A DNA stretch of 32,496 nucleotides, from positions 1 through 32,496 of the forward strand of contig JAHENA010000029.1 of NCBI GenBank assembly GCA_024643405.1, in the 5' to 3' direction. Position numbers and translations under genes: made by a program. The notes under the pieces were generated by a model, which was not told the origin of the DNA, ran no database searches, and saw only the letters and a list, made by a program, of their open reading frames with translations. This DNA is from Flavobacteriales bacterium. GTDB lineage: Bacteria; Bacteroidota; Bacteroidia; Flavobacteriales; Flavobacteriaceae. This document shows positions 31,828-32,496 of this stretch, piece after piece; positions within the stretch are counted from its first letter, which is position 1, and every line of letters starts with the position of its first letter.

Positions 31828-31862
31828 TTTGAAAATGGTATTTTTACAGCACAATTCGCTGC

Positions 31863-32357
31863 ATGAAAAACTTTAAAAACCACTGGGATATTAATCAAAA
31901 CTGGCAACTCCTTTTTCCTTTTTTTGGTATTCTATTTTTAATGTATTCATCTTATAAATTAGCAAATGCATTAATTAATAACTCTAATTTTTTATGGGTT
32001 GTGCTTTTTGGTGTTATTATTTTTTTTGTGCTTTTAAAATTTACTTTGTTTTTATTTAAAAAACTTGAGAGTAAATGGAACCTAAAATATAAATGGGAAT
32101 TTATAAGTATATTCTTAGTGTTTGCTGTAACCGGTACTTCATCAATTTTTATTGCAAGACCTATTATAAAATTGATTGGAATTACTAAAGAAAACTTAAA
32201 CATCATTGCCTATTGGCTTTTATATCTTATTATTGGGTTTATTTTCTACCAAATATTGCTGATTTTAATTGGTTGGTTATTTGGACAATTTGAGTTTTTC
32301 TGGAAATTTGAGAAAAAGATGTTATGCAGATTAGGATTTAAACGCTTTTTAGAATAG
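31863..32357 (+). CDS. Small integral membrane protein (DUF6787-like)
   Basis: 164 residues with about four membrane helices (about 18-35, 39-62, 78-97 and 115-139). Characteristic segments are HWDINQNWQLLFPFFGILF near the start, WNLKYKWEFISIFLVFAVTG (72-91), then FIARPIIKLIG, and an amphipathic C-terminus rich in aromatic and basic residues (FWKFEKKMLCRLGFKRF). The second half resembles the Bacteroidota family DUF6787, a weak assignment from memory. No catalytic residues are evident. Its TAG stop shares its G with the GTG start of the next gene. Confidence 0.65.
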   Translation: MKNFKNHWDINQNWQLLFPFFGILFLMYSSYKLANALINNSNFLWVVLFGVIIFFVLLKFTLFLFKKLESKWNLKYKWEFISIFLVFAVTGTSSIFIARPIIKLIGITKENLNIIAYWLLYLIIGFIFYQILLILIGWLFGQFEFFWKFEKKMLCRLGFKRFLE

Positions 32358-32496
32358 TGCATTTTTTAAAGGAATATACCTTTTTTAAGATTTTATCTTT
32401 CACATTGGCCTTGGTGATTCTTTTACCAAGTGCTTTAAAAGTGTCCCATGCCTTTAATCATTATAAACATGAAGTTTGTTTTGGTGAAAAAACAAC
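32357..32496 (+). CDS. Small membrane/periplasmic protein, 5' part only
   Basis: An open frame with no stop to the window edge begins at GTG 32357, overlapping the preceding stop by one base (TAGTG). The 46 visible residues start MHFLKEYTFFK, then a hydrophobic helix (about 9-29, LSFTLALVILLPSALK), then a His- and Cys-containing segment, HAFNHYKHEVC (31-41). That layout, an N-terminal membrane anchor or uncleaved signal followed by His and Cys on the outer side, recalls small flavobacterial proteins encoded just before TonB-dependent receptors, but this is from memory. The one-base overlap indicates translational coupling with the 31863 gene. Confidence 0.6.
   Translation, partial: MHFLKEYTFFKILSFTLALVILLPSALKVSHAFNHYKHEVCFGEKT

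Noticed and set aside
1-32496. tRNA, rRNA, CRISPR arrays, insertion sequences, att sites
   Set aside because: Read through both strands by eye; no cloverleaf-like TTCGANTC arm, regular repeat-spacer array, transposase or terminal inverted repeats were found. A tool-based scan would be more sensitive for tRNAs and small RNAs.

Overview
The window reads as ordinary chromosomal DNA of a Bacteroidota bacterium, most likely a member of the Flavobacteriaceae. The reasons are low G+C, almost no Shine-Dalgarno sequences, repeated Bacteroidetes-type promoter elements (TTG-N19-TAnnTTTG), flavobacterial forms of ParC/ParE, SmpB, ferredoxin and LuxC-like reductase, and a TonB receptor and partner that both start with a CarboxypepD_reg-like domain. 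I see no insertion sequence, prophage, CRISPR array, tRNA, rRNA or other sign of recent transfer. Family names come from recognising motifs in the translated sequence; no database search was run.

Layout. 1-618 is the 3' part of a secreted S1/P1 nuclease, followed by a 656-bp AT-rich gene-free stretch with several inverted repeats. 1275-2984 is a TPR lipoprotein with a striking set of histidines. lpd (minus) converges on it. smpB and an NTF2-like secreted protein (plus) converge on pcm (minus). From 6476 to 14407 eight genes run on the plus strand: Gfo/Idh/MocA oxidoreductase, 3-hydroxybutyryl-CoA dehydrogenase, DUF1015 protein, YggS, a DnaQ-exonuclease/GIY-YIG fusion, a voltage-gated-type K+ channel with a C-terminal zinc ribbon, miaA and a TerC-family membrane protein. 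21258 down to 14485 is minus strand: ychF, an EamA transporter, then the topoisomerase IV pair parE-parC.

21392-25710 holds an outer-membrane/secreted protein and a TonB-dependent receptor, closed by a strong bidirectional terminator. On the minus strand a 2[4Fe-4S] ferredoxin gene is followed, past an intrinsic terminator, by the tRNA t6A gene sua5/tsaC. Divergent from the ferredoxin lie a LuxC-like acyl-CoA reductase, serC and serA (serine synthesis), ended by a terminator. After that come a DUF937 protein, then a lipoprotein, a small membrane protein and, overlapping it by one base, a GTG-initiated membrane protein cut by the window edge.

Most of the content is housekeeping: central metabolism (Lpd, HBD, SerC, SerA), translation and tRNA modification (SmpB, MiaA, Sua5, YchF), DNA topology and repair (ParE/ParC, exonuclease-nuclease fusion) and protein repair (Pcm). 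No complete new defence or mobile system is visible. The most interesting points are the conserved-histidine TPR lipoprotein, the four UvrC-like iron-sulfur cysteines in the DnaQ-GIY-YIG fusion, a sliding-clamp-like QTTLF tail on ParC, a zinc ribbon on the K+ channel, the DGHHR motif of the DUF1015 protein, and promoters placed so close to ATG that leaderless transcripts are expected for smpB and the channel gene.
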